Below are positions 25,939 through 36,319 of a DNA stretch of 64,000 bases, piece after piece. The notes under the pieces are model-generated. The model was not told the origin of the DNA and made no database searches. It saw only the letters and a list, made by a program, of their open reading frames with translations. Position numbers and translations under genes: made by a program. The stretch comes from BJ22 sp021298375. Its GTDB lineage: Bacteria > Planctomycetota > Planctomycetia > Pirellulales > Pirellulaceae. How positions within the stretch are numbered: position 1 is the first letter of the stretch; the number at the start of each line of letters is the position of its first letter. The stretch covers positions 124,001 to 188,000 of the forward strand of contig JBKDOL010000006.1 of NCBI GenBank assembly GCA_046343015.1, given 5' to 3'.

Positions 25939-26508
25939 TTCCGCCCGAAGCGGAGCGCCGACTGCCGGGCGGCGAGCCGAATTACCGCCATCGCGGCGCG
26001 GATTGCAGCCAAGCTGCAGGCTGCGGGGGCGCTATTCGCCCTTGTGACTGGATGCTGAAAATCTTAAAATGGCGGGTCATTTCCCGGGGGAAAAGCGGTC
26101 GCCGTGCGGCTGAAATTCCTTCGCCCCGGGATGGTACTCCGTTGCCTTGCGGCGAAAGCCGCGGCTCCGTCCTGCTGCTGGCTTGGCTTGAGACTTCCTC
26201 CCGGGAAGGCGATGGCATCTTGTGGGTGGACGGAACTGGCGTCGGGGTGAATCGGCTCTCGTATTCCCAACCTGCCGGATGATTGGCCATCGCCCCTGTC
26301 CGCCACTGCTCGACACTCGGGTAACCCCCGCGAGTTTGACTGTGGCACCGGAAGCTGACCACTCCCACGGCAAAATCCTCTGACGAAGCCCCGCTGCATT
26401 CTGGATTGGCCCCGAGCCGCAACCGGCGACGTTCGCAATTTGCGAATGTTGCTGAATGAGTTCGTGTTCCATCGCGATTGCTTCGGCTTCCCAACTGACT
26501 GAAAAAGT
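25939..26508. other. Spacer between tgt and yajC
   Basis: No gene is supported in 570 bases. A small hairpin (GCAGCC 26005-26010 with GGCTGC 26019-26024) follows tgt. A perfect 7-bp inverted repeat lies at 26432-26446. Confidence 0.4.
26432..26446. promoter_or_regulatory. 15-bp palindrome upstream of yajC (possible operator)
   Basis: TTCGCAA-T-TTGCGAA, perfect inverted arms of 7 bases, 62 bp before the yajC start. Shape fits a dimeric repressor site, but no protein can be named and chance is possible. Confidence 0.3.
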
Positions 26509-26934
26509 ATGAGTGAAATGGCTTGGATGTTCTGGTGGTTGGCTCAACTGACCGCGCCTCCGGGGCCCGCGCAACCGAGTGCCGGCGGCGCCGCTGCCCC
26601 GGGAACCGGGGATGGCGGAATGTTTGGAGGCACGTTCAATTTCCTCCTCTTCATGTTGCCGCTGCTCTTTCTGTTCATGCTGCTGACCCAGAAGTCGCAG
26701 CCCAAGGAACAGCAGCGCCAAAAGAAACTCCTCGAGGAATTGAAGAAGAATGACCGTGTGATCACCGCGGGCGGTTTGCTCGGCACGGTCGTCAACATCA
26801 GCAATGACTCCGAGTTTGTCACCATCAAGATCGACGAAAACAACAACACCAAATTGCAGGTGCTGAAGCAGTCAATTGTCCGCGTGCTGAAGGACGACGA
26901 AGCCACCAAGGATGTCTCGACCAAAAGCAGCTGA
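26509..26934 (+). CDS. yajC: Preprotein translocase subunit YajC
   Basis: A 141-residue single-pass membrane protein of the Sec accessory complex. A Gly/Ala/Pro-rich N-terminus of about 40 residues precedes one transmembrane helix (FNFLLFMLPLLFLFMLL), then the family motif QQRQKKLLEELKKNDRVITAGGLLGTV. The N-terminal part before the helix is longer than in E. coli YajC. It lies between tgt and secDF, the classical order. Confidence 0.95.
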   Translation: MSEMAWMFWWLAQLTAPPGPAQPSAGGAAAPGTGDGGMFGGTFNFLLFMLPLLFLFMLLTQKSQPKEQQRQKKLLEELKKNDRVITAGGLLGTVVNISNDSEFVTIKIDENNNTKLQVLKQSIVRVLKDDEATKDVSTKSS

Positions 26935-27480
26935 GCTCGGAATTCAGCTGAAAGCAACCGCCTCAGCTGCTAGTGACCGACGGCCCTGCATGATTGCCCT
27001 GACCAGCCTCAGACCGTTTCCAGCCCTGACTTTTGAAGTTCCAAACTTTCATCGACAGTGACTGGAACGGGTGACCGACTCGACTTCGTCACCAGCGATT
27101 CGAGTCGGCCGGAAAGGGAAAGCCGCGTTCACCAACCTTGGGGCGCGGTTTGAAGAGCGACTCGGCGAAGTGGGGCGGGGTTGAATGGAACGCAAAAGCC
27201 AGCTGCCAAGCCGGTTTTTTGTTTCCTGCGGCCCGACGCGGCCTGTTTTGCTGGCTTGCATTTAAGGTCCAGCGCACTGGGCCAAACCAGCCTGCCGAGC
27301 CCAAACGGCATGCTGGTAGTTGAAGATTATTGAAAGGCTGGGGACCAGTGAACTCACCAGCCGGTTTGTTTGGATAACTGTTGTTCACTCAATTCGTACC
27401 GACAACTGAATCATTAAAAGTTCCGCTTTCGCGGGCAACCGTTCTTCGAACGGCGATCGTAATTCAATGGAATTGAAACC
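26935..27480. other. Spacer between yajC and secDF
   Basis: No gene is supported in 546 bases. A 7-bp hairpin (CAGCTGA/TCAGCTG) overlaps the yajC stop codon but lacks a T-run. The length suggests secDF has its own promoter, which I could not place. Confidence 0.4.
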
Positions 27481-30400
27481 ATGTTGCTCAATCCGCTCGT
27501 TTCCCTGTTTCACCTGCTGAGCCAAACCGGAGCTGCTGAAGTGGCTCTTCCCTGGTGGAAGTCTGGATTTGGATTGCTTGGACTGTTGGTCCTGGCTGTC
27601 GTCCTGACCTGGTTCTTGGCCAGTGCTTTTGCCAAGTCCATTCGGATGCCCGAGCAATTGGGCCGCGTCTGGCTGATTCTCTTTGTGCTGGCGATCGCCG
27701 CCCTGATGATTGCCACCAAGTGGCCGCCAAAGTTCGGCGTCGACTTGCGGGGTGGCATCAGCTACATCGGTCAGCTCAACATGGACGCCTTCGAAGGCGA
27801 GCAGACAACCAATTTGAGCAACTTCACTGCGGCCGACATCATTGGGACTCTGTCACAGCGGATTAACCCGGGCGGCGTGAGTGAAATTGTGATCCGCGCC
27901 TTGGGAGCCGACAAAATCGAGCTGATCATTCCGGAGGTCGACGAAGCGGCCGCTGACGAGATTTGGCAACGACTGGTGCGAACTGGACACCTGCAGTTCC
28001 GGATCGTGGCGACGAGCGGAGGAATTCATAACAAGGAAATCGCCGCGGCCGAGGCCTTGGCGGCCAAGGGCGAAACCTCCCGAAACATCATGATGACCAA
28101 CGCCGAAGGCCAGCAGTATGTGGCGGCTCGCTGGTACTCCTTGGCTCGGGAAAATGTCACCGAGGAAGTCACCCCCGACACGATTATTCCAATCAAGGAT
28201 GTCCCTGTTCCCTCGGCGCTCGTTCGCGATCGGCAAACGGGCCAACTCATCAACATGAGCGAAGTGCCGTTCGTCTCCAAGGACTCCGGACGCGACTTTG
28301 CCGTGTGGCTCAAGGAAAAGGGAATTCGGTCTCCCCAGGTTCTGATGCTCGAACCCCGCGAAGACATGAATGTTGAAGGAAAAGATCTCTACAACATCAT
28401 GCAGAGCATCGACCAGTATGGTCGCCCCAGCGTCGCTTTTTCGATTCGTGGACCGGCCGTGTCCAAGATGCGAAAACTCACGACCCGCTACCGCCCAACT
28501 GAGGATGGCAACAAGTACCACCTGGGGATCGTGATCGACGACCAGGTCCACTCGGCACCTACCATCAATTCCGAGATTTCCGGAAGTGGCGTGATCGAGG
28601 GGCGATTTACCGAAAAGGAAATCGAGGACCTGATCATCACCTTGCAGAGCGGCAAAATTGACGTTGCCCTCAACCCTGTGCCGATCAGCAAGCAATTCGT
28701 CCAATCGACCCTCGGCGAGGAACTGAAGCAGAAGGGCATTTACGCCCTGATCGTCTCTTACCTCGCGATCTTCGTATTTGTCATGGTTTATTACCAATGG
28801 TTTGCCGGAACGATTGCCAACATTGCCCTGTTCCTCAACCTCGTGTTGACCTTGGCCGTCGTGATGGCAATCAACCAGCCGCTGACCCTGACCGGTCTGG
28901 CGGGCATGATTTTGACGATCGGCATGGCAGTCGACTCGAACGTCTTGATCTATGAACGAATCCGCGAAGAACTGGAAAAGGGAGCCAGCCTGCGAGCTGC
29001 CTTCCGAACCGGTTTTGAACGGGCCACGATTACGATTGTCGACTCCAACCTGACCACCGTACTCGCCGCTCTGATTTTGTACGTGATCGGAACCGAGCAG
29101 CTGAAAGGCTTTGCCATCACGCTGATCCTTGGCGTGGTAAGCAGCATGTTCACCGCCATCTTCTGCTCCTGGACAATTTTCAACATCGCTGAAAAGCGGG
29201 GTTGGATCACCAAGCTCCGAATGATGCAAGTCTTCCCGACCGGAAAGGTTTTCGATTTCCTGAGCAAGAAGGGGATTTGCTTCGCCTTGTCAGCCGCCGT
29301 CATTGGGCTTGGCCTGCTGGGGATGTTTACTTTGGGAAGCAAGCTGCTGGACATCGACCTGCGCGGTGGCTCAACGGCCCAGGTTGTGTTCAACCAGCCC
29401 ACCAACATTGACGAAGTTCGCAGAACTCTGGATGCGCAGGATTTCAAGTTCGGCGACGAGAAGGTCACTTTCTCGGCAACCGAATTGGATGACAAGCAAT
29501 TCCCCCAACGGACTTTCAAGATTGACAGCAATGTCCCCTCTCCGGACGTTGCCAAGGGTAACGACTGGAAACGGCTCGACGAGATTCTCCAGGAAGTTTT
29601 TAAAGGCAAACTGGAGTTGCACGAAGTCAAGTTCGACTCGACTGCAATCACGACTGAAAAGGTCGGCGAGAGTTCGACTGCTCCGGCCACGGGTGGAAAT
29701 AACCCACCGGCAACCGGTTCTACAAACGCCCCGGCAAACAAACTCGGCTACAGCCAGGCTGCTTGGGCGAGGATGCTCCTGGGGATGACACTGCGGCTTC
29801 CCGCATCGGTGGGGATGATTGCATTCCAGGAACCCTCAGCCCCGTCGATTGGTGCTCCACCGGCCGCTGATCCACAATCAGGGACCAGCCAAACGCCGGC
29901 CCCTCAAAATCCGGAAGCCACTCCAGGCACACCGGCCGCTGGTGGGCAAGCAACCACGGACGGAGCCGCTGCAGCCAAGGGAGCGGTCTCACAGCAGCGT
30001 TACCGCAGCAAGGTCAACCTGACCTTTAAGGACAAGATAACGGGGAAGTCGATTCGCACCATGCTGGTAGAAGGCTCAGCCAAACTCGACCGCCCGGTTG
30101 AGGAAGACCAGATTCGCCTCTCCTCTCCAGACTTGCCGACGGAAGGCTCAGCACTGGCCACTCCATTGAAGAATTGGGTTGTGGAACTGGAGACCAGCCA
30201 GCCAGATGATGCCAAGTTGATTCTGGAAAAGTGGCAGGAAGGCTTCAATCAACAGGCGATGTTCCCGACCAACAGTGACGTGGGTGGGCAAGTGGCCAAG
30301 GATGCTCAGTGGCAAGCCTTTGCTGCCATCCTCGCCTCCTGCATCGGAATCATTCTGTACGTCTGGATTCGCTTTCAGAATGTGGCCTTTGGTGTCGCGG

Positions 30401-30873
30401 GCGTGGTCGCCTTGATCCACGACGTCCTGGTGACACTGGCCGTGATTGCTCTGACGCATTATGTGGCCGATTACCTCGGCTTTGCCTTGGTCGACAAGTT
30501 CAAAATCAACCTGTCGATGATCGCAGCATTGCTCACGATCATTGGTTATTCGATCAATGACACGATTGTGATTTTCGACCGCCTTCGCGAGATCCGCGGA
30601 AAGCGGCTCGAGTTGTCATCCCAAATGGTCAACGAGGCTGTCTCGCAAACCTTGAGCCGAACGTTCTTGACTGCGGGCACTACCTTTGCGGTCGTCTTCA
30701 TTCTCTATCTGATTGGTGGAGAAACGGTCCACGGCTTCGCTTTTGCGATGTGTATCGGCGTCTTGGTCGGAACCTATAGTTCGGTGTTCGTCGCCGCTCC
30801 GATCGCCGTTTGGATGATCAACAAACTCGGCTTCGACCCGAATCGTGTCGAGGAAGAAACGGCCAAGGTCTGA
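27481..30873 (+). CDS. secDF: Fused protein translocase SecDF
   Basis: A 1130-residue inner-membrane protein that uses the proton gradient to pull exported proteins through SecYEG. SecD half: FGVDLRGG, a periplasmic P1 domain, then six helices with GLAGMILTIGMAVDSNVLIYERIREE. SecF half from about residue 600: IDLRGGSTAQVVF, then NLSMIAALLTIIGYSINDTIVIFDRLREIRG and a final helix bundle. An extra start segment adds two N-terminal helices before the D1 motif. The SecF periplasmic part has an Ala/Pro/Thr-rich insert of about 100 residues (about 730-840). Fusion of the two is known in several phyla. A terminator follows. Confidence 0.95.
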   Translation: MLLNPLVSLFHLLSQTGAAEVALPWWKSGFGLLGLLVLAVVLTWFLASAFAKSIRMPEQLGRVWLILFVLAIAALMIATKWPPKFGVDLRGGISYIGQLNMDAFEGEQTTNLSNFTAADIIGTLSQRINPGGVSEIVIRALGADKIELIIPEVDEAAADEIWQRLVRTGHLQFRIVATSGGIHNKEIAAAEALAAKGETSRNIMMTNAEGQQYVAARWYSLARENVTEEVTPDTIIPIKDVPVPSALVRDRQTGQLINMSEVPFVSKDSGRDFAVWLKEKGIRSPQVLMLEPREDMNVEGKDLYNIMQSIDQYGRPSVAFSIRGPAVSKMRKLTTRYRPTEDGNKYHLGIVIDDQVHSAPTINSEISGSGVIEGRFTEKEIEDLIITLQSGKIDVALNPVPISKQFVQSTLGEELKQKGIYALIVSYLAIFVFVMVYYQWFAGTIANIALFLNLVLTLAVVMAINQPLTLTGLAGMILTIGMAVDSNVLIYERIREELEKGASLRAAFRTGFERATITIVDSNLTTVLAALILYVIGTEQLKGFAITLILGVVSSMFTAIFCSWTIFNIAEKRGWITKLRMMQVFPTGKVFDFLSKKGICFALSAAVIGLGLLGMFTLGSKLLDIDLRGGSTAQVVFNQPTNIDEVRRTLDAQDFKFGDEKVTFSATELDDKQFPQRTFKIDSNVPSPDVAKGNDWKRLDEILQEVFKGKLELHEVKFDSTAITTEKVGESSTAPATGGNNPPATGSTNAPANKLGYSQAAWARMLLGMTLRLPASVGMIAFQEPSAPSIGAPPAADPQSGTSQTPAPQNPEATPGTPAAGGQATTDGAAAAKGAVSQQRYRSKVNLTFKDKITGKSIRTMLVEGSAKLDRPVEEDQIRLSSPDLPTEGSALATPLKNWVVELETSQPDDAKLILEKWQEGFNQQAMFPTNSDVGGQVAKDAQWQAFAAILASCIGIILYVWIRFQNVAFGVAGVVALIHDVLVTLAVIALTHYVADYLGFALVDKFKINLSMIAALLTIIGYSINDTIVIFDRLREIRGKRLELSSQMVNEAVSQTLSRTFLTAGTTFAVVFILYLIGGETVHGFAFAMCIGVLVGTYSSVFVAAPIAVWMINKLGFDPNRVEEETAKV

Positions 30874-30945
30874 TTGGCCGAGATGTTTTTTCCAAATCCG
30901 GAATTCAACAGCCCAATAAGCAGGCTGTACGGCTGAATCTGAAAC

Positions 30946-30990
30946 CGCACCTGCCTCCGCGAACGGTTGTCAGGTGCGTTTTTGTTTTTT
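30946..30990 (+). terminator. Rho-independent terminator after secDF
   Basis: CGCACCTG (30946-30953) pairs perfectly with CAGGTGCG (30971-30978), followed by TTTTTGTTTTTT, 73 bp after the secDF stop. Confidence 0.85.
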
Positions 30991-31094
30991 GACCGAACAA
31001 ATTCGGATGGCAACTGCTCTCAGGAAATATTCCTTTCGGGCCGCAGCAGGCAACCTGTTTTCCGTCCCTCGTTCCCCATCAACCACTGGCACCC

Positions 31095-32525
31095 ATGAAT
31101 TCCACCGCGTCCGGCTCTGGAGACCCTGCCGCAGCCGTCTCGGCTGGAAACTGGTGGTCGCAGCCATCAGGTGGTCGGGAGATCCTGCGACTTGCCTTTC
31201 CAATGGTGATTTCCAGTCTTTCCTGGACCATCCTCTCGTTCATCGACCGGATTTTTCTCTTTCACTGGTCCGAGACGGCGCTGGCGGCCGTTTTCCCTGC
31301 CTCTCTCTTTTGGTGGACGACGATCAGCATTGCCATTGGCACCTGCATGTACGTTCAGACCTTTGTCTCCCAGTATTCGGGGGCTGGCCATCCGGAAAAG
31401 ATCGGACCGATCGTTTGGCAAGGGAACTGGATCGCCTTGCTCATTTCCCCGCTGATGCTGCTGCTCATCCCTCTTGCGCCCATGGTTTTTGCCTGGGTCG
31501 GGCACACGCCCGAAATTATGGCCGATGAAATCAAGTATTTCACTTGGCTTTCCTGGGGCACTCCGGCACTGCTCTTGTCTCATTCGCTGTCCAGCTTTTT
31601 TTCCGGTCGCGGGCAAACCTGGATTGTGATGCTCGTCGATGCCGGAGCCGCGGTTTTGAACATCGTGCTCGACTATTGGTGGATATTTGGCGGTTGGGGC
31701 TTGGCCCCCGGTGGTGTCCCTGGTGCCGCCCTCGCGACTGTGGTCGCGTTTTACGCCAAGCTTCTAGTGTATGCCTGGCTTTTTTTGCGCCCGGTAAACC
31801 GACGCGATTATTTGACCGGACATTGGCGCCTCAACGCCAATCAACTCACCCGGTTGCTCCGATACGGCGGGCCGGGTGGAATCCAGTTTTTGCTCGAGGC
31901 GGGAGGCTTTACCGCCTTCGTCTTTCTGGTCGGCAGGCTGGGTCAAACCGAACTGGCATCGACCAATCTCGCCTTCAACATCAGCTCGTTTGCCTTTATG
32001 CCCGTCTTCGGGTTTGGCGCAGCCGTATCCATTCTGGTGGGCCAACGCCTCGGGGCCAATGAAGTCGAACTCGCCAGTCGCGCGGTTTGGAACTCGCTGG
32101 CAATCACGCTGACCTACATGGTCCTGATATCTCTGGGCTACGTCCTTATGCCCGACCTGTTCCTGCTTGGAATCCGCAGCGAGGATCCGCAGGCCGCCCG
32201 GCCGGAAGTCAAACAAATCGCGGTAATTCTCCTCCGCTATGTCGCGCTTTACAACGTCTTCGACGCGCTCAACATGATTTTCGTCTCGGCCATCAAAGGT
32301 GCCGGAGATACGCGTTTTGTCATGTTCGCGAGTTTGCTGATGGGCGGGTTGCTCGCCATTGTGACTTGGGTCGGCATGCGTTACCTCGGCTTCGGCCTGC
32401 ACGCCTGTTGGACCTGGGTCACGATCTGGGTTTGCCTGCTGGGGCTAATTTACTGGGCCCGCTTCGCTCAAGGTTCCTGGAAAAGCAAACGCGTCATCGA
32501 GCCCGATTTGTTGCCGCATGAATAA
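31095..32525 (+). CDS. MATE family efflux transporter
   Basis: A 476-residue integral membrane protein with about twelve predicted helices, beginning after a 28-residue soluble start (ILRLAFPMVISSLSWTILSFIDRIF). The two six-helix halves are visible, the second starting near LLRYGGPGGIQFLLEAGGF with the motif AFMPVFGFGAAVSILVGQRLGA. MATE proteins expel drugs or metabolites in exchange for Na+ or H+. Substrate cannot be read. No regulator adjoins it. Confidence 0.9.
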   Translation: MNSTASGSGDPAAAVSAGNWWSQPSGGREILRLAFPMVISSLSWTILSFIDRIFLFHWSETALAAVFPASLFWWTTISIAIGTCMYVQTFVSQYSGAGHPEKIGPIVWQGNWIALLISPLMLLLIPLAPMVFAWVGHTPEIMADEIKYFTWLSWGTPALLLSHSLSSFFSGRGQTWIVMLVDAGAAVLNIVLDYWWIFGGWGLAPGGVPGAALATVVAFYAKLLVYAWLFLRPVNRRDYLTGHWRLNANQLTRLLRYGGPGGIQFLLEAGGFTAFVFLVGRLGQTELASTNLAFNISSFAFMPVFGFGAAVSILVGQRLGANEVELASRAVWNSLAITLTYMVLISLGYVLMPDLFLLGIRSEDPQAARPEVKQIAVILLRYVALYNVFDALNMIFVSAIKGAGDTRFVMFASLLMGGLLAIVTWVGMRYLGFGLHACWTWVTIWVCLLGLIYWARFAQGSWKSKRVIEPDLLPHE

Positions 32526-32801
32526 AGGCCGCCATTCCCCCCGGACATCTGGGCCCAATTTGAGGCAATCGATGCTTTGACCACTCGCTTGCCCGTGGCC
32601 ATCGATTCGGGCAGCAGCCTTATTCGGCTTGCCGCGGCGGATATTCCACTTGGCTCTGCAATCAGCTTATCGCAGAGTCCCGACTGGCAGGCGTTCCGAC
32701 TAATTGCCACAATAGCAACTGCCCATGGACGCCCTCCTCAGGGGGCCCAAAAGCAAATCGTTATCGTCTGTTTCCAGCATCCCAGCCTTGCGAGCTTGAC
32801 C

Positions 32802-34769
32802 ATGTTTCGCCGCTGCTTTCCCGCCGCATTCATTCTGACGGTCCTCTGCTTCTCAGTTGAACGGCCAACGCCCGTCTGGTCTCAGACGCCTCCGATTCGT
32901 CCGACTGACAACCTGGTGGCAGAGGGGATCCCCGAGATCCCCGGAACGCTTGCCGACGAGGTGCGTCGCTATACCGAATCGCGCAGTGCCGGATTCGTCA
33001 GCTGGCATCCAGAGCGGACTGAGATGCTGATTTCAACACGTTTCGGCAACACGAATCAAATCCACGAAGTCAAGATTCCAGGAGGAGCCCGTCGGCAATT
33101 GACATTCTTCAATGAACCGGTCGGCGCGGCCGATTGGGAACCTGTCAGCGGCCGGTACTTCCTGTTTACTCGCGACTCCGGGGGCAACGAGTTTGCCCAA
33201 CTTTACCGGTTCGATCGAGATACCGGTAAAGTGACGCTACTCAGCGATGGTGGCCGATCACAAAATGGCGGCTGGATCTGGAATCATGCCAAAAACCGGA
33301 TCGCCTATTCTTCCACCCGTCGCAACGGAGCCGACCGCGACCTTTGGCTGCTCGACCCGACAGCCCCTGAATCGAATCAGCTTCTGGCTGAACTCAGCGG
33401 CGGTGGCTGGGGAGCGCTGGATTGGTCACCGGACGATCGTCAAATCCTGATGGGAGAATACCTCTCCGTAACTCGGAGCAATCTTTGGCTGGTCAATGCC
33501 TCCAACGGTGAGCGGCGGCAGCTGAACAATCCTGAGCAGGAAGTTTCGTGGGGGGGTGGAAAGTTCAGCCCCGATGGTCGCGGCTTCTACGTGACCACCG
33601 ATCAGGACAGCGAATTCAAGCGGCTTGCCTTTTGGAATCTCGAAACCGGAAAGCTCGAGATTCTCACGGACTCAATCAAGTGGGATGTCGATGGCTTTGA
33701 CCTCTCCAAGGATGGCAAACGGATCTGCCTGATCGTCAACGAAGCGGGCGTCTCCAAGGCTTATGTGATGGATACAGCAACCCGACAAATCCGCCCGATC
33801 GAAGGCTTGCCGCAGGGTGTGATCGGCGGAGGGAGTTGGCACGAAAACAATCGACTCGTCGCTTTCTCTGTCAGTTCGGCCCGCTCCACTTCGGATATCT
33901 TCAGTTGGAATGCCGACTCGGGAGAAGTGGTTCGCTGGACCGAAAGTGAACTGGGCGGCCTGAATGCGGACAGCTTGGTCGAGCCGCGGTTGATCAGCTG
34001 GAAATCGTTCGATCAACTCGAGGTCACGGGCTTCTATTATCCGGCTGCACCCCAGTTTACCGGCCGACGTCCGGTAATCATCAACATTCACGGCGGCCCG
34101 GAGGGCCAATCCCGCCCGACGTTTCAGGGCCGAAACAACTTCTTCATGAACGAGCTGGGAGTTGCCATGATCTTCCCCAACGTTCGCGGCTCCACGGGGT
34201 ACGGCAAGACGTTCGTCAAACTGGATAACGGCCTGAAGCGGGAAGATTCGGTCCAGGACATCGGAGCTCTGCTCGATTGGATCGCCGCCCAACCTGAACT
34301 CGACCCCAATCGCGTGATGGTGACAGGTGGCAGTTATGGTGGTTACATGACGCTGGCCGTCGCCACCAACTACAACGACCGAGTCCGCTGCTCGCTCGAT
34401 GTCGTCGGAATCTCACATTTCGCGACTTTCCTCAAAAATACGGAAAGCTACCGCCGGGACCTGAGACGCGTGGAGTACGGCGATGAGCGAGACCCAGTCC
34501 TTGCCGAGTTTTTCGAGAAAATCGCACCCTTGAATAACGCCAGCCGAATCACGAAACCGCTGTTCGTCGTTCAAGGAGCGAACGACCCTCGGGTTCCGTT
34601 GAGCGAGGCCGAGCAGATGGTCGCGAAAGTTCGCGGCAACGGTGGGCCAGTCTGGTACTTGAATGCCAAGGATGAGGGACATGGTTTCCGCAAAAAGGGA
34701 AATGCGGATTTCCAGTTTTACGCGACAGTGATGTTCGTCCGTCAGCATTTGCTGGATGAAAACCAGTAA
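32802..34769 (+). CDS. Secreted S9-family prolyl oligopeptidase-like serine peptidase
   Basis: A 655-residue protein from the ATG at 32802; the longer frame upstream has no signal-like start and is rejected. Residues 1-28 are a signal peptide. A WD/TolB-like beta-propeller (repeats with DWSPDDRQILMGEY, FSPDGRGFYVTTD) covers residues about 60-370. The alpha/beta-hydrolase domain follows, with oxyanion HGGPEGQ, nucleophile S511 in GGSYGGYM, D595 in GANDPRVP and H627 in DEGHGF. It probably trims peptides in the periplasm. Subfamily (dipeptidyl or acylaminoacyl peptidase) is not determined. Confidence 0.9.
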   Translation: MFRRCFPAAFILTVLCFSVERPTPVWSQTPPIRPTDNLVAEGIPEIPGTLADEVRRYTESRSAGFVSWHPERTEMLISTRFGNTNQIHEVKIPGGARRQLTFFNEPVGAADWEPVSGRYFLFTRDSGGNEFAQLYRFDRDTGKVTLLSDGGRSQNGGWIWNHAKNRIAYSSTRRNGADRDLWLLDPTAPESNQLLAELSGGGWGALDWSPDDRQILMGEYLSVTRSNLWLVNASNGERRQLNNPEQEVSWGGGKFSPDGRGFYVTTDQDSEFKRLAFWNLETGKLEILTDSIKWDVDGFDLSKDGKRICLIVNEAGVSKAYVMDTATRQIRPIEGLPQGVIGGGSWHENNRLVAFSVSSARSTSDIFSWNADSGEVVRWTESELGGLNADSLVEPRLISWKSFDQLEVTGFYYPAAPQFTGRRPVIINIHGGPEGQSRPTFQGRNNFFMNELGVAMIFPNVRGSTGYGKTFVKLDNGLKREDSVQDIGALLDWIAAQPELDPNRVMVTGGSYGGYMTLAVATNYNDRVRCSLDVVGISHFATFLKNTESYRRDLRRVEYGDERDPVLAEFFEKIAPLNNASRITKPLFVVQGANDPRVPLSEAEQMVAKVRGNGGPVWYLNAKDEGHGFRKKGNADFQFYATVMFVRQHLLDENQ

Positions 34770-34936
34770 GCTGCTCAGGTGGTAAGCATCTCCCTGCTTA
34801 CCTGACCGCTAAATCTTGCCCAGTCGGTACGACAGGGGAAAAGTCTGACGGTCGAGCGTTTGATGTCGATATTACCGAAAAAGGGGGCCCTTGGACCGGG
34901 CTGCCCTCCGGATATCACTCCGTCGGTAATGTGAAG

Positions 34937-36247
34937 ATGCGCCCCGCCAGCAACCTCATCCCGAACCATGATCCGCGCCCAGTCCGGGCGGGAGGGCTCG
35001 TTTGCCTGTGGCTTACGCTGCTGGTCGTTTTGCTTTCGGCGGGCTGCGCACTGCAACCGTTTGCGCGCAAGTCTGCCGTAACTTGGTGCGGCAACTCTGC
35101 GGAGTGTTCACCCCAGGCCTGCTGTCCAGTGGCAGAAAAAATCAGCCTGACTCAAGTTCCCTTAGCGACTCGGCCCGACCTGTCTTGGCAATCTCTCCCC
35201 TCACTTGCCGGCCAGCCCCTGGCAATCTCTGAAGCGGTATCCGTACGCCTGCTTTCCTGGGAGGAGTTACAAACGCTCGCGGTCCAAGGTGACAGCACCT
35301 GCCAACTCCTGGCCGCGCCCTTACCGTGCCTTGAGCGAGCCGAGACTCCCGCCTGCCTCCGAACGGCTTTGGACTTTCAAGCAGCCCACGCCGGCAATCT
35401 CGCTATCGCCCGGGCAAGTGAGGCATTGCTGGGACTGCAGGAGTGCTACCTGCAGAATCAACTTCTTGAGCAGGCGCGGCAGGGAAGTGACCGCCGCGAA
35501 AGAATACTGGAAAAGTTTCGGACTCAGGGGCTGCCTCTCGATTTGGACGCTCGGGAACTCGACCGACAGCGACTCGAGTTGGACCGACAATTCGCTCAAC
35601 TGGCCCGTGAGTATCAAACCGCCACCGTGGGCCTGGAACTGCTCCTGAACCTCAGTCACGAGCCGACGATCCCGATTTGGCCTACTCAACCCATCCTCCC
35701 TCTGGGCCTTCCCGATGACCTGCCCTCCTGCCTCGAACGCGCTCAGCAGAAACGGGCTGACCGCCAGGCTTTACTCGCGCTTCAATCCTGCCTTGGCGCC
35801 GTTGCCCCTGAGCAATTGACTGGTCAGGCAGGTGCGCTTTCGCCCTGGGCTGAATTGACGATCCCTCCGCCACCAGCCAGTTGGCTACTTTGCCGGCGTG
35901 CCGACTGGGAGGACGCAGCGCGATCCCAATTGCGAACCCAATTGTGTGCTCTCTTGGCGGAGAATCAGAAACAAATCTCGCTCGAGGTCAACTTGGCTTT
36001 CGCCCGACGCTGGACTGCCATCGAACAGCTCCGGATTGCGGACGAGTCAATCGCAAGCCTGCAGCAGTCACTTGAGGACATTGAGCAGTTGCGCGCAATC
36101 GAGCCGGTCAACATGGAGCGATTTCTGGAACTGGAGCAGCGCCTGATGGCTGCCGAATCGCAACGGGTAACGGCAGTGATTGAACAGGCGAAATCGGAAC
36201 TGGATCTAGCCAAGGCGATCGGGAGCTTGGCTGAGCGGCACCAATAA
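34937..36247 (+). CDS. TolC-like outer-membrane efflux lipoprotein
   Basis: A 436-residue protein from the ATG at 34937 (GTG at 34931 in frame). A hydrophobic segment ends in LLSAGC, a lipobox, near residue 37. The rest is mainly long amphipathic helices (LEQARQGSDRRERILEKFRTQGLPLD; LAFARRWTAIEQLRIADESIASLQQSL), as in TolC/OEP channels, including the L-D-ARELDRQRLELDRQ pattern. The beta-barrel parts are poorly recognisable, so it could be a shortened or divergent member. It is convergent with the DevBCA-like exporter operon and is a good candidate for its outer-membrane duct, by analogy with the TolC partner of DevBCA. Confidence 0.65.
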   Translation: MRPASNLIPNHDPRPVRAGGLVCLWLTLLVVLLSAGCALQPFARKSAVTWCGNSAECSPQACCPVAEKISLTQVPLATRPDLSWQSLPSLAGQPLAISEAVSVRLLSWEELQTLAVQGDSTCQLLAAPLPCLERAETPACLRTALDFQAAHAGNLAIARASEALLGLQECYLQNQLLEQARQGSDRRERILEKFRTQGLPLDLDARELDRQRLELDRQFAQLAREYQTATVGLELLLNLSHEPTIPIWPTQPILPLGLPDDLPSCLERAQQKRADRQALLALQSCLGAVAPEQLTGQAGALSPWAELTIPPPPASWLLCRRADWEDAARSQLRTQLCALLAENQKQISLEVNLAFARRWTAIEQLRIADESIASLQQSLEDIEQLRAIEPVNMERFLELEQRLMAAESQRVTAVIEQAKSELDLAKAIGSLAERHQ

Positions 36248-36319
36248 ACAAGCCGCCTGACGGCAAAACAAACTGCGACTCCCCAGCCCGACTTGCGACT
36301 CCCCAGCCCGAATATCCGG

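Noticed and set aside
27853..29229. 458-residue open frame on the minus strand
   Set aside because: Antisense to secDF; composition (many His, Asp, Gln) is typical of a shadow frame.
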